From: Endozoicomonas sp. 4G
Lineage (GTDB): Bacteria > Pseudomonadota > Gammaproteobacteria > Pseudomonadales > Endozoicomonadaceae
Assembly: GCF_023822025.1 (NCBI RefSeq)
Contig: NZ_CP082909.1
Span: 3,028,001-3,092,000 of the forward strand
Direction: 5' to 3'
Length of the DNA: 64,000 bases
The notes beneath the pieces were generated by a model. The model did not search any database and was not told the DNA's origin. It worked only from the letters and a program-made list of their open reading frames with translations. Both the position numbers and the translations under genes were made by a program. Shown here one piece after another: positions 45,801-54,500 of the stretch. Numbering within the stretch: position 1 is the first letter of the stretch; each line of letters starts with the position of its first letter.

Positions 45801-48301
45801 CAGTACGTCTATTCAGAAAGTTTATGGAAGAGCTTCCGGTAAAAGGCTCTTATAGTGCAGTTGATCTTGTTTTAAGTCAAATGGACGAGACGTTTACCTA
45901 TACCCGGCAACTGCAAGAAGAACAACAAGGAGACGTAATGAAGTTCGCAACAATGTTAACAGCAGCGAACCTGGCAGCATCGAAAATGAAAGCAATGGAA
46001 CCAGAAAAAATGGAAGCGGCAACAATCGAAGAGAAAGCGATGGAAGTAAATAAAGCAGCAGTTGCTTTAGCGGCAGCGCAAATGGCAGCAAAAGAGACAG
46101 AGGAAAAGATATTTAAAATGGAAACAAAAATCGATTATTCGACAGGGAAAGATAAAAAGGTAGCAATAGCGGTAATGAGTAAAGCAACGGAACAGGAAGT
46201 CGAATTGGCAGAGGCATTGGTAGGTGAAGCGAAAGCGGAAGCAATATTAAAATTAGTACTTCACTTTGCTACTGGTCGGATGGACTTGCTTCAATTTCAA
46301 AGCCTGGATCTATCCTCAGTTATCATGCGCTTTTCTATAATGGGCTTTGTTACATCAAACTCATTGAATGCTCTATTTCTCAGAAAAAATCAGGCGCAAC
46401 TCGCTGAAAATGATAATCCTGAGGGCCGGGCCAGGGCAGATCTCATAGAACTTGCTTTTCATTTGCTTGGTTTATCAGCAGAAGCAAAGCCCATTTTCCC
46501 TCACCTTAGAAATCTTCATGCCACCTCCCAAGGCAAATTGACCGCCCATCACTTTGGTCATGACTTACAGTTTCTAATAAAATTAACTGAATTATTCCCT
46601 AAACTGGCGACCGGGAGTCCGTCACAATGGTACAACATCCTTTTATTGATTCACGAGTACACAATCAAGCAATTCGGTGGAAATGCAGAAAGGGCATCTC
46701 AACACCAGAGTAATGAAAAAGACTGGCAAATTTTACGCAGATTGTTTGTAAATCATATATGGCATGAGCCAGTCGAGACGTCTGGCAGTTACTTAATATT
46801 AAAGGAGAGTAAACTTCCTATCTTTGACGGTACCCTCATGAAAGAATTCAGAAGAGGAGACGACAATGCTTTTATACTTGCTATTAAGCAAGCCCGAGAA
46901 GTGGGCTATCAGAAAATAGTACAACGCTTAGAACGATACGAAGGTCAAATAGATTCTGAATCACTACAGGTGTCAAGCTGGCTTCATTGTCTGGCTGGAT
47001 TGACGCTTCTGGAAGCGCAAACAAGCTCTGACCACGAGCGGGTAATATTAACCGGTCGCAAAAGACTTCTGACCACTGCTTATGATCATTTCCATCAATC
47101 ACGTATAATTGGCTTCCATTATGCGGGTTATCTTGAGTCACTGATACTCATGCGGCTGGCAAACCACTACCGGTACCATCAGGATGAATCATCCCAATCC
47201 TCACAAACAGACTTGACTGATAAGTCTTTTATTCAGTTCCCATATACCAAAAATCCAGAGGAAAAGATCTTTATTGAAGCCGGTAGGATTATTACGGAAA
47301 TTTTGCCCGGCTTGATATCAAGCGCTATGTTTGGTGTACGCCTTGCAGCTGAGATAGCCATCAGAATCTTTACTGATAAACAGTTTAATCTTTTGCATAC
47401 CCCACAGGCTGGCTGGCCAGCAATACTCGCAAAGCATCTTTTTATTTGCCCTGTAAACTATAACACCCAGTTTCTGTTCAGCAATGATGGCTCTGAAGCT
47501 GAAAAAGCCTTATTTCCCAGGGTCAGTAACCCAGACAGTATAGAAAGAATACTGCTGGAACCACTGGAGGAGGTAAGGATGCAAGACGTTAAAAAAAGAC
47601 CAAAACAATATGGTTTGCTTCTGGACAATAAAATTAAAAGCAGTGAAACCCCAAAACCTATTAAAAATTATTTAAGCCTTGTCAAAGCTTTCGTGTTAGG
47701 TGAATCAGAGGTACTGGATATATCATCCAAGGCAACCGTTTCTGATATTGATCAATTATCAGAGAATAGTGCAAGTTATCAAATAAGTCGGTATGACTAT
47801 ACAAAATTGCTTACAGCGCTGCAGGAAACACCACAACCTGAAACTGGTTTCGATGACTTTATTTATAACCTGCCCCGGCTGGGATCTCACCCAAATTATG
47901 AAGTTATAAGTCATGCTCTGGTGAAGAAACATCGCACAAAATCAGCCCTGGCTCACTATTATTTATGGGCTTACGAGATACTCAGTGATAGTTCTGACAA
48001 CGAACGGGATCGGTTCTGGGATATAATGACACAGAAGATTGGAAAAAATAGAGAAATGAAAAATGTTTTTTTCGCACTTCTGGCAACTGGCGATCTAACG
48101 GTTATGTACGATGACAACCGGAAAGCCATGATCAACGCATTCAAACAGTACAGTGTCGAGCTTGCTTCCTGGTTAGCCTTTTTCCACTCGACCACAGCCA
48201 CTACCGCCCTTGTTCTGGGAGAGGAGCAAAAGGCAGACCTTCATTTCAATCGTTTTGAAATTCAAAATAAACTAATAATTTCGCAACCAGCTGATCAGTA
48301 G
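39896..48301 (+). CDS. giant exported protein of unknown function, paralogue 1
   Basis: I do not recognise this 2801-residue protein. It has a Sec signal peptide (ISKFILFGLLSVIGIKVQA), a conserved N-terminal region to ~550 (SEIRLPGIYAGFKANNFHLRLGSHYHVIH, FRHGLPSLSRAFGDAPDC), and a Pro/Gly linker near 590 (PPPPGGG). A possible nucleotidyltransferase-like motif follows: LYGGLARW at Gly936-937, then NDIDLAV with Asp961 and Asp963. Next come a charged low-complexity part (KPRKKKKKQKQRLKK), three KAYEES repeats, and a long helical C-terminal half with Sel1-like stretches (LLTTAYDHFHQSRIIGFHYAGYLESLILMRLA). It is first of three tandem paralogues. No adhesin, RTX or protease signature was seen. Confidence 0.85.
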   Translation: MHVCHRTISKFILFGLLSVIGIKVQADYDSRYQNKTGYSVSEIRLPGIYAGFKANNFHLRLGSHYHVIHDVGTLGKLSLFFKNQWRSNLFWILLAKLLPSSSVPYPVFRHGLPSLSRAFGDAPDCDPHPVILDHPLLKSRLSVQTACIDHHPVWQITASPSLSTSLSTPLSTSRASPETQPFDGDSLSAWLSLWKLLNDTHTSTLLLRPWREDQQNRLQAIICTHSLTDHKQCQSILIHSPLNHEKHWLLPELAKKESISTDGQTALESTHIKRVTQAIHCLSSLDELSGEKIHACHTHHWLYQLADQKWLYQPGIPEIAIKPSPALITGKYFNLWALEKVSPGNDRDSVWSKSSLLITRNDNHRKYHFWGAGDPVLLMQFADAPYRLKDRYVGWDVPEIGNLIDSAYPNLAALLMNTVASTPLKLYQLQGMLSGFSSSSLPKSLSDRVREQIQNDPGSLYQFVQRRPELLNNVQTYLNREFPGHSVHSYFSSPVSPFFTHQANGDSLTLLPKTGNPFDYFYQPNTPVRLPSGIMTVPGIQGNDGAPASQPCLAFSSEQEAEQSGNNKRTGSPDKKNNADNNGNEPPPPGGGSHPVTPADAATSTPLLKHLLHFYESSQLWPERISHLSDFLPEQLGIVSKEKFDQLRNQCQLTDCEGEGEILYNQMLRGFDPKNQRHMTLASKATQHSILIIVADGYQKYHTYNDDKEHPPSLGKLEDLDIFLFHDNHAVKLSHHSHNNQWYTHFLAQPHLDKEENKWLASNWFEDALWKLYPQWQKDLLLCRESLHCNAESASKMLTQAFTAPGRFMQRKHGRKLFSLYNELGLVSHPFDKTENPDGILYISKNILGAVIFFWGDSASKYIHFIAPDLSIPTIRESIQALNNHLIKYTEGAFLVKKQHMRYIIPALVVLAPVIKKTHTEARRIISNTRRILLYGGLARWQHLSSSVEPTELTKIPVTNDIDLAVEDIKDLETISADLEEELRKALPGIIIRRNNIYIIILANSEKFEHQGLLHTLNISCFPANNDANTINFAHCNAERWRILSIDMSAGPQGYFDFIHVEPFDQNSRLVMPNLTAMVKKLLQDTQLDQTYSGSDSERRAKERRVQNAQKALKILLASDTERQVQAIIRKSPISRSEPSKLPEFLLPYIKAKNTKGKSAVSDQHAMIAAQTNLAVPAAAIALADNAPEKKIIDEHAAVASTTSAESEEAITDDSALKPRKKKKKQKQRLKKTVQPEISNTATAPEKEDIEVAESPDDQRSEVAGNSEITAPDPAELPNKEKNKTVVQKSTPNTTDYETALSQSMEISNWFKEMEHNLPGELNLAVKAGHCKAYEESKAYEESKAYEENPEPGTELDTLQNQLNNGKTKTLQALACSGASVDTTTDQPVITINLTHTLGSQQRTGLEQAAYENRFPYAQLVQALIILNQPLPSGRSEALQIYEKAYELLLPAAIAGIPLAYQLLIAMQLHSHHPAGWPQIEPVNRLLQSMTSRETSSNQVNIEGLLSGGFLAQLYQDTDVTTLTKIEQRLAKESDLSGRGREVKAIINALRKPDNPSIVTALKAIRPGTRELQQTVASLKLILERKKEPAAGQIHSELWHHSLDTLKIPGAHKKKSQFIDLSHFPHVLAMTDLKAFKGIEPTGQFFKNNHSKSTSFWKMGFWESYLKATLSKDRKNEKEIFDEHHEKISNKATEKSKPDLIEDWILARSMLLSRDFIQIKEVPAPASSNPANSVSLTVGADRNPEKTKRTVNAARQPQDLRQGIRVSKEFREKIHTQYLLQLDIKIIQEINFMQENPEKFLQQVEKQIYAFKKALFRDKNKNRTNDLGMGYYYFLKALAMIGARMSDDNKTIVLSFNPNAKLNEKKIEEAILQAEKNFFPYSAMLLLFFKHAMNKDFSETLQACTSGFSGVSQAIEIFLEADSHCAVPAGLFLKRLMLIPKPFNLKMAFDADTYLNNPKSRIPGRLTPSVRLFRKFMEELPVKGSYSAVDLVLSQMDETFTYTRQLQEEQQGDVMKFATMLTAANLAASKMKAMEPEKMEAATIEEKAMEVNKAAVALAAAQMAAKETEEKIFKMETKIDYSTGKDKKVAIAVMSKATEQEVELAEALVGEAKAEAILKLVLHFATGRMDLLQFQSLDLSSVIMRFSIMGFVTSNSLNALFLRKNQAQLAENDNPEGRARADLIELAFHLLGLSAEAKPIFPHLRNLHATSQGKLTAHHFGHDLQFLIKLTELFPKLATGSPSQWYNILLLIHEYTIKQFGGNAERASQHQSNEKDWQILRRLFVNHIWHEPVETSGSYLILKESKLPIFDGTLMKEFRRGDDNAFILAIKQAREVGYQKIVQRLERYEGQIDSESLQVSSWLHCLAGLTLLEAQTSSDHERVILTGRKRLLTTAYDHFHQSRIIGFHYAGYLESLILMRLANHYRYHQDESSQSSQTDLTDKSFIQFPYTKNPEEKIFIEAGRIITEILPGLISSAMFGVRLAAEIAIRIFTDKQFNLLHTPQAGWPAILAKHLFICPVNYNTQFLFSNDGSEAEKALFPRVSNPDSIERILLEPLEEVRMQDVKKRPKQYGLLLDNKIKSSETPKPIKNYLSLVKAFVLGESEVLDISSKATVSDIDQLSENSASYQISRYDYTKLLTALQETPQPETGFDDFIYNLPRLGSHPNYEVISHALVKKHRTKSALAHYYLWAYEILSDSSDNERDRFWDIMTQKIGKNREMKNVFFALLATGDLTVMYDDNRKAMINAFKQYSVELASWLAFFHSTTATTALVLGEEQKADLHFNRFEIQNKLIISQPADQ
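43889..43942 (+). repeat. 18-bp minisatellite in giant gene 1 (3 units, KAYEES)
   Basis: AAAGCTTATGAAGAGAGC is repeated three times (last unit ends GAAAAC). It occupies the same position as the CAGGCCACTGAAGAAAGC array in gene 2. Confidence 0.93.
45929..46242 (+). repeat. purine-rich Ala/Met/Lys/Glu insert in giant gene 1
   Basis: About 105 codons (VMKFATMLTAANLAASKMKAM... to GEAKAEAIL) are absent from gene 2, where RQLQDEQHEQVPTLSAEVDQ runs straight into ILKLMLHFATGRMDLL. The stretch has very few pyrimidines and a narrow amino-acid range, unlike its surroundings, and should form a long helix or coiled coil. Giant gene 3 has the same insert at 62390-62703. Confidence 0.8.
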
Positions 48302-48507
48302 CAATCCCCCCTAACACGCCCTGTGCCAGATCATCATTACATCTTGCCACATCCTGAACCCACTGCTATTTTTCCTCAGACTCTTTAGAATTCAGAACAG
48401 AATTCAGAACAGAAATCAGAACAATTCATTCAATCAGTAAAAATAAAACAGTTATTTAACCGGTTAACTCTGATTAATAATTGTCAAATGGGATGTACGG
48501 CAACTGT
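48302..48507 (+). other. intergenic region between giant genes 1 and 2
   Basis: These 206 bp resemble the leader of gene 1 and recur before gene 3 (ACATCTTGCCACATCCTGAACCC, TTTTTCCTCAGACTCTTTAG). A short local duplication, AATTCAGAACAG, occurs twice. No terminator hairpin or promoter was clearly identified. Confidence 0.5.
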
Positions 48508-51500
48508 ATGCTTGTTTGTCACAGAAGACTGTTGAAGTTTCTTTTTTTTGCACTGCCAGTCATTTTTGGAATGAACGTACAAAAAATCTACGCTTCCGAC
48601 GACCAGAATAAATCTTGGCAAAGCTCATCAGAAATCCGCTTTTTGGATATCTATGCTGGCTTTAAAGCCAATAACTTCCACCTGAGACTGGGTAGCCATT
48701 ATTACGTAATACACGACATTGGCACACTCAAAAAGTTGTCTCTTTTTTTTACCCAGCAGTGGTCGGGTAACCTGTTCTGGCTTGCGCTAGCAAAACTGCT
48801 TCCTTCTTCAAGCGTACCCTACCCTGTTTTCAGGCATGGTTTCCCCTCACTGTCCCGGGCTTTTGGTGATGCCCCTGATTGCAACCCTCATCCGGTGATT
48901 CTCGACCACCCTTTGCTGAAAAGCCGCTTATCCGTGCAAACCGGTTGCATCGACCACCATCCGGTCTGGCAGGTCACCGCCTCACCCTCGACATCATCGC
49001 CAGAGATACGAGCTGTCGATGGTGGCTCTCTGTCTGCCTGGCTATCACTATGGAAACTGTTGAATGACACCCATACCAGCACCCTTTTTCTGCGCCCCTG
49101 GCGAGAAGGTCAGCAAAATCGCCTGCAAGCCGTTATCTGCCAGGCTGATCCGGTTACAGATACGGTTACAGACACTAAAAAGTGTCAGAGTGTACTGATT
49201 AATTTCCCACTGAATCACGAAAAACCCTGGCTACTGCCTGAGCTGGCTAAAAAAGAAAGCATCAGCACTGACGGTCAAACCGCTTTAGACAGTGTCCACA
49301 TTCAGCGGATCACTCAGGCGATTCATTGCCTGTCTTCCCACGGTGAGCTATTGGGCAAAAAAATACACGCCTGCCACACTCATCACTGGCTTTATCAACT
49401 GGCGGATCAAAAATGGCTTTATCAACCCGGTATTCCCGAGATTGCTATCAAACCCAGTCCCCCACTGATCACCGGGAAGTACTTTAATCTTTGGGCGCTG
49501 GAAAAAGTATCGCCCGGTAATGACCGGGATTCGGCCTGGTCAAAGTCTTCTCTACTGATTACCCGCAATGACAAACATCGGAAATACTATTTCTGGGGAG
49601 CAGGAGACCCCGTGCTGCTTATGCAGTTCGCTGATGCTCCTTATAGCCTCAAGGATCGTTATCTCGGCTGGGACGTACCGGAAATTGGCAACCTGATAGA
49701 CAGTGCCTATCCCAACCTGGCCGCTCTGTTTGTAAACACGGTAGCCAATGCGCCGCTTAATCTTTATCAGTTACAGGGAATGCTCTCAGGGTTCAGCTCG
49801 TCATCCCTGCCCAAAAATCTCAATGACCGGGTAAGGGAGCAAATTCAAAACGACCCCGGCTCACTTTACCAGTTTGTCAAACGGCGGCCTGAGTTACTGA
49901 ATAATGTGCGTGCCTATTTAAACCGGGAGTTTCCAGAACACCCTGTCCACTCATACTTTTCCGGTCGTGTATCACCTTCCCGCCGGGCAAACGGGAACCC
50001 GCTGGCTTTATTGTCCAAAACGGAAAACCCATTCGCCCCTTTTTTATCCTCTGCCAGCCTTTATTTTCCATCGGTCAAAATGATGGTTTCTGGCGCTCAA
50101 GGAAATGATGGAGCACCTGTAAACCAGCCCAGTCTGGCTTCTTCCTCTAAACAAAAAGCAAAACAACGCAGCAACAAAAATAAACGACATGCCGGCCCAG
50201 ACAAAAGGAACAATGCTGGCGATGACGATAATGACCCGCCATCACCAGGCCCAAGCCATCCGGTTACACCGGTAGACGCAGCATCTTCAGCCTGCTTGCT
50301 TAAACATCTAATGCATTGCTACGATTCCTTTAAACTTCTGCCTGAAAAAGTGAGCTATTTATCGGACTTTCTTCCAGAACAACTTGGCATCCGATCCAGG
50401 GGAATGTTTGAACGGTTATACCACCAATGCCAACTATCCGATTGTAAAAGTGAGACATTATATAACCAGATGCTTCGGAGTTTTGATCCAATCAACCAAA
50501 AACACATGATTCTGGCATCAAAAGCCCTGGAAAATTCTATAGAGGTCACTATTGCTGATGAACTGGGATATCACGGCCACCGCTACCACAATCATACGCC
50601 TCAACAGCCTCTCCTGGGCAGGTTTGAAAATATCATTAAGTTCCTGCTTTACGATAATTACGTGGTAAAACTGTCTTATCAGCGTGACAACAACCTGTGG
50701 TTCACTCACTTTCTGACTGACTCCAAGTTAAACGAAGCTGAAAATAAATGGCTGGCAGACAATCGCTTTGAAGAATCTTTATGGACACTGTATCCACAAT
50801 GGCAAAAAGACATTTTATTATGCCGGGAAAGTCTTGCTTGCAACGCAGAATCTGCCAGCAATACACTAAAGCAGGCGTTTACTGCACCCGATGAATTCAT
50901 GCAGGGAGACCTCGGGCGTAAGCTGTTCAGCTCTTACAATAAATTTGGCCTGGTTTGCTACCCATTCGACAATACAGAGAACCCCGATGCATTATTTTAC
51001 ATCAATAAAAACGTGCTTGGAGCGGTCGTTTTTTTCTGGGAAGACTCTGCCAGTAAATATATCCCCTTTATAGCTCCCGATCTCTCCATATCAAAAATAA
51101 ACGCTGCCATACAACCTTTGGACAGGCATTTAAATAAATATCACGAGGGTGAATTTTTAGTAAAAAAACAGCATATCCGCTATGTCATTCCAGCACTTAT
51201 CGTTTTCGAGCCAGTTTTTAGAAAAGTCCATACAGAAGTCCGCACCATTATTGCCAATACCGAAAATGCCCTTGTTTATGCGGGTTTAGCCAGGTGGCAA
51301 CACCTTTCGTCATTAGTTGAACCCTCCGTGCTGGGCAAGGCACCTGTTACCAATAATATTGACCTGGCCGTTACGGATATGCAAACACTGGAAGAGATTG
51401 CGGCCTCTATAGCAGATCAGCTAAGAGGCACCCTGCCTGGCATTAACGTTAAACATAACAACATTCTCGGTATAGTGTTAGACAGCTCAACAATAGTGCC

Positions 51501-54500
51501 GCACAAAACGCTACTACACACCTTAAAAATCAATTGCTTTCCGGGTCAAAACCCAGAAAACACCCTTGGATTCGGCTGTTTTGAGGAAAAAAACTGGCGA
51601 ATCTTATCAATCCATTTTTCTGTTGGTCCTGAAGGGTATTTCGATTTCGGACATACAGAACCTTTTGACAAAGGTTCTAAACTGTTTATGCAAAGCCTGC
51701 CCACTGTGGTTAAAAAACTGCTTCAGGATACACAACTTGATCAAACGAAAAAGCGACAAGTACAAAATGCTCAAAATACATTAAAAATCTTGCTAGCGAG
51801 CGACACTGAACAACAAGTTCAGGACATTATTCAAAAGTCACTGCTCAGCTATTCCCCAGAATCATTAACATTACCGGACTTTCTGCTTCCTTATATCAAG
51901 CCGAAAGCTGACAATAAACAAGACACCCAAATAACTGCACCCGTTGCCGTTGAGCCTTTAGCAGACAGCACAGCAGTGGCCAGCACTGCCTATGTTGAAA
52001 ATGTTGAAAATGTTGAAAATGTCGAAACGATAACAAATCCTGATCCTGCTGAACGCTCAAAAAAAGAAAAGAAGAAAACCGTCGTCCAAAAGCCAATTCC
52101 GAATACAATCGATTACGAAACAGCATTGTCTCAGTCCGTAGAAATATCAAACTGGCTTAAAGAGATGGAGAATAACTTGCCGGGTGAACTGAATTTGGCA
52201 GCAAAAACAGGACACTGCCAGGCCACTGAAGAAAGCCAGGCCACTGAAGAAAGCCAGGCCACTGAAGAAAGCCAGGCCACTGAAGAAAGCCAGGCCACTG
52301 AAGAAAGCCAGGCCACTGAAGAAAGCCAGGCCACTGAAGAAAGCCAGGCCACTGAAGAAAACCCAAAGCCCGGTACAGAGCTCGATACACTGCTAAATCA
52401 ACTGAACAACGGAAAAGCAAAAACCCTGAAAGTACTGGCCTGTTCCGAAGCCTCTGCTGATACATCCACAGATCAACCGGTCATCACCATCAATCTGACT
52501 CATACCCTGAGCAGTCAGCAGCGCACAGAGTTAGAACAGGCTGCTTATGAGCACCATTTCCCCTATGCACAACTGGTTCAGGCGTTGATCATTTTGAACC
52601 AAAAACTGCCATCGGAACGATCAAAAGCACTTCAGATCTATGAAAAAGCCTACGAGCTGCTACTGCCCGCAGCCATTGCCGGTATACCTCTTGCTTATCA
52701 ATTATTAATGGGCATGCAATTGCACAGCCATCATCCGGCAGGCTGGCCCCAGGTAGAGCCTGTAAACCGGCTGTTACAAAGCATGACTTCCAGAGAGACA
52801 AGCTCCAATCAGGTAACCATTGAAGGCCTGTTAAATGGAGGATTTCTGGCTCAGCTCTATCAGGATAGCGATGTCGCCAGCCTGCCAAAGATTGAACAGG
52901 GGTTAGCCAAAGAGTCAGACCTCTCAGACAGGGGCAAAGAAGTGAAGGCCATTATCAATGCCCTGAGAGAACCGGATAACGGCGCTATAGTAACAGCCCT
53001 GAAAGCCATCCGCCCCAAGACTCAGGAGCTACAACAAACCGTCGCTTCACTGAAACTGATACTGGAGAGAAAAGAAGAACCCGCAACAGGCCAGATTCGA
53101 AATGAGCTTTGGCATCACAGCCTCAACATTCTGCAAATTAAGGCAGCCTCCAAGAAAAAATCTCAACTCTTTGATCTACTCGGTTTCCCACAGGTGCTGG
53201 CCATGACTGACCTGAGGGCATTTATGGGCACTGAGCATACCGGACAATTGATCAAAAATAATCAACCCAAATTGATCGCCTTTTGGAAAATGGGTTTTTG
53301 GGAAGACTATCTCAAAGCTTCATTAAGCAAAGACAGGGAGAGTGAAAAAGAAATATTTGACGGGCACCACACCAAAATAAGCAATAAAGCCATTAAAAAA
53401 TCCAAGCCCCATTTAATAGAAAACTGGATTCTAGCCAAGTCTTTGTTGATTTCAAGAGATTATATTCAACCCAAAAAGATCCAGCCTCCAGCCTCTAGCT
53501 TCCAGCTTCAAGCTTCCAGTTCCAAGCAAGCCAATCCTGAAAAAACAAAAAAAGCAGTCAACGCAGCCAGACAACCAGAAGCACTAAAACCAGGCATCAG
53601 AGTATCAAAAGAAGTATTCGATAAAGCATTACATAACCAATATTTATTGCAACTGGATAACAAGATTATTCAGGAAGTCAACTTTATGCAGGATAACCCG
53701 GAAAAATTTTTGAACAGGGTAGAAAAGCAGATCTTAGAATTCAAAAAGGCTTCATTCAAAAATAAAAATCGAAACAACAAGTTGGGAGTCGGTTATTACT
53801 ATTTTCTGAAAGCACTGGCCATGATCGGGGCCAAAATGTCAGATGATAATAAAACCATTGAGTTGTCCTTTACCCCGGAAGTCAAGCGCAACGCCAAAAA
53901 GATAAAAGAGGCTATTACACACTCTGTAAACGCCTGCTTCCCTTATGCCAAAATGCTCTTGATTTTTTTTGAATATGCTATGGAAAAAAAGACCCCGAGA
54001 GCATTTCAAGCCTGTGCATCTGCATTCTCCGGGGTGTCACAGTCTATTGAGATTTTATTAGAATTCGAGTCTAATTACGCGACTCTGGCGGGACTGTTGC
54101 TCAAGCGGCTGATCTTGATTCCAAAACCTTTCGAACTGAAACTGGCTTTTGATGCAGACACCTACCTGAACAACCCGAACAGTAAGGTACCAGGTAAAAT
54201 AACACCTTCAATACGTCTTTTCAGAGAGTTTATGGAACAGCTTCCGGCTAAAGGCTCTGATGGTGCCATTGATCTTGTTTTAACTCAAATGGACGAGACG
54301 TTTAAAAATACCCGGCAACTGCAAGACGAACAACATGAACAAGTACCGACTTTATCAGCAGAGGTAGATCAATCAATATTAAAATTAATGCTTCACTTTG
54401 CTACTGGTCGAATGGACTTGCTTCAATTTCAAAGCACGGATACATCCTCAATTATCATGCGCTTTTCTTTGATGGAGGCTCATGTATCAAACTCATTGGA

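Noticed and set aside
45894-46091. Hydrophobic leucine-rich minus-strand frame opposite the Ala/Lys insert (also at 62355-62552)
   Set aside because: It arises only because purine-rich codons complement to Leu/Pro/Ser codons; it has no ribosome binding site or independent support.
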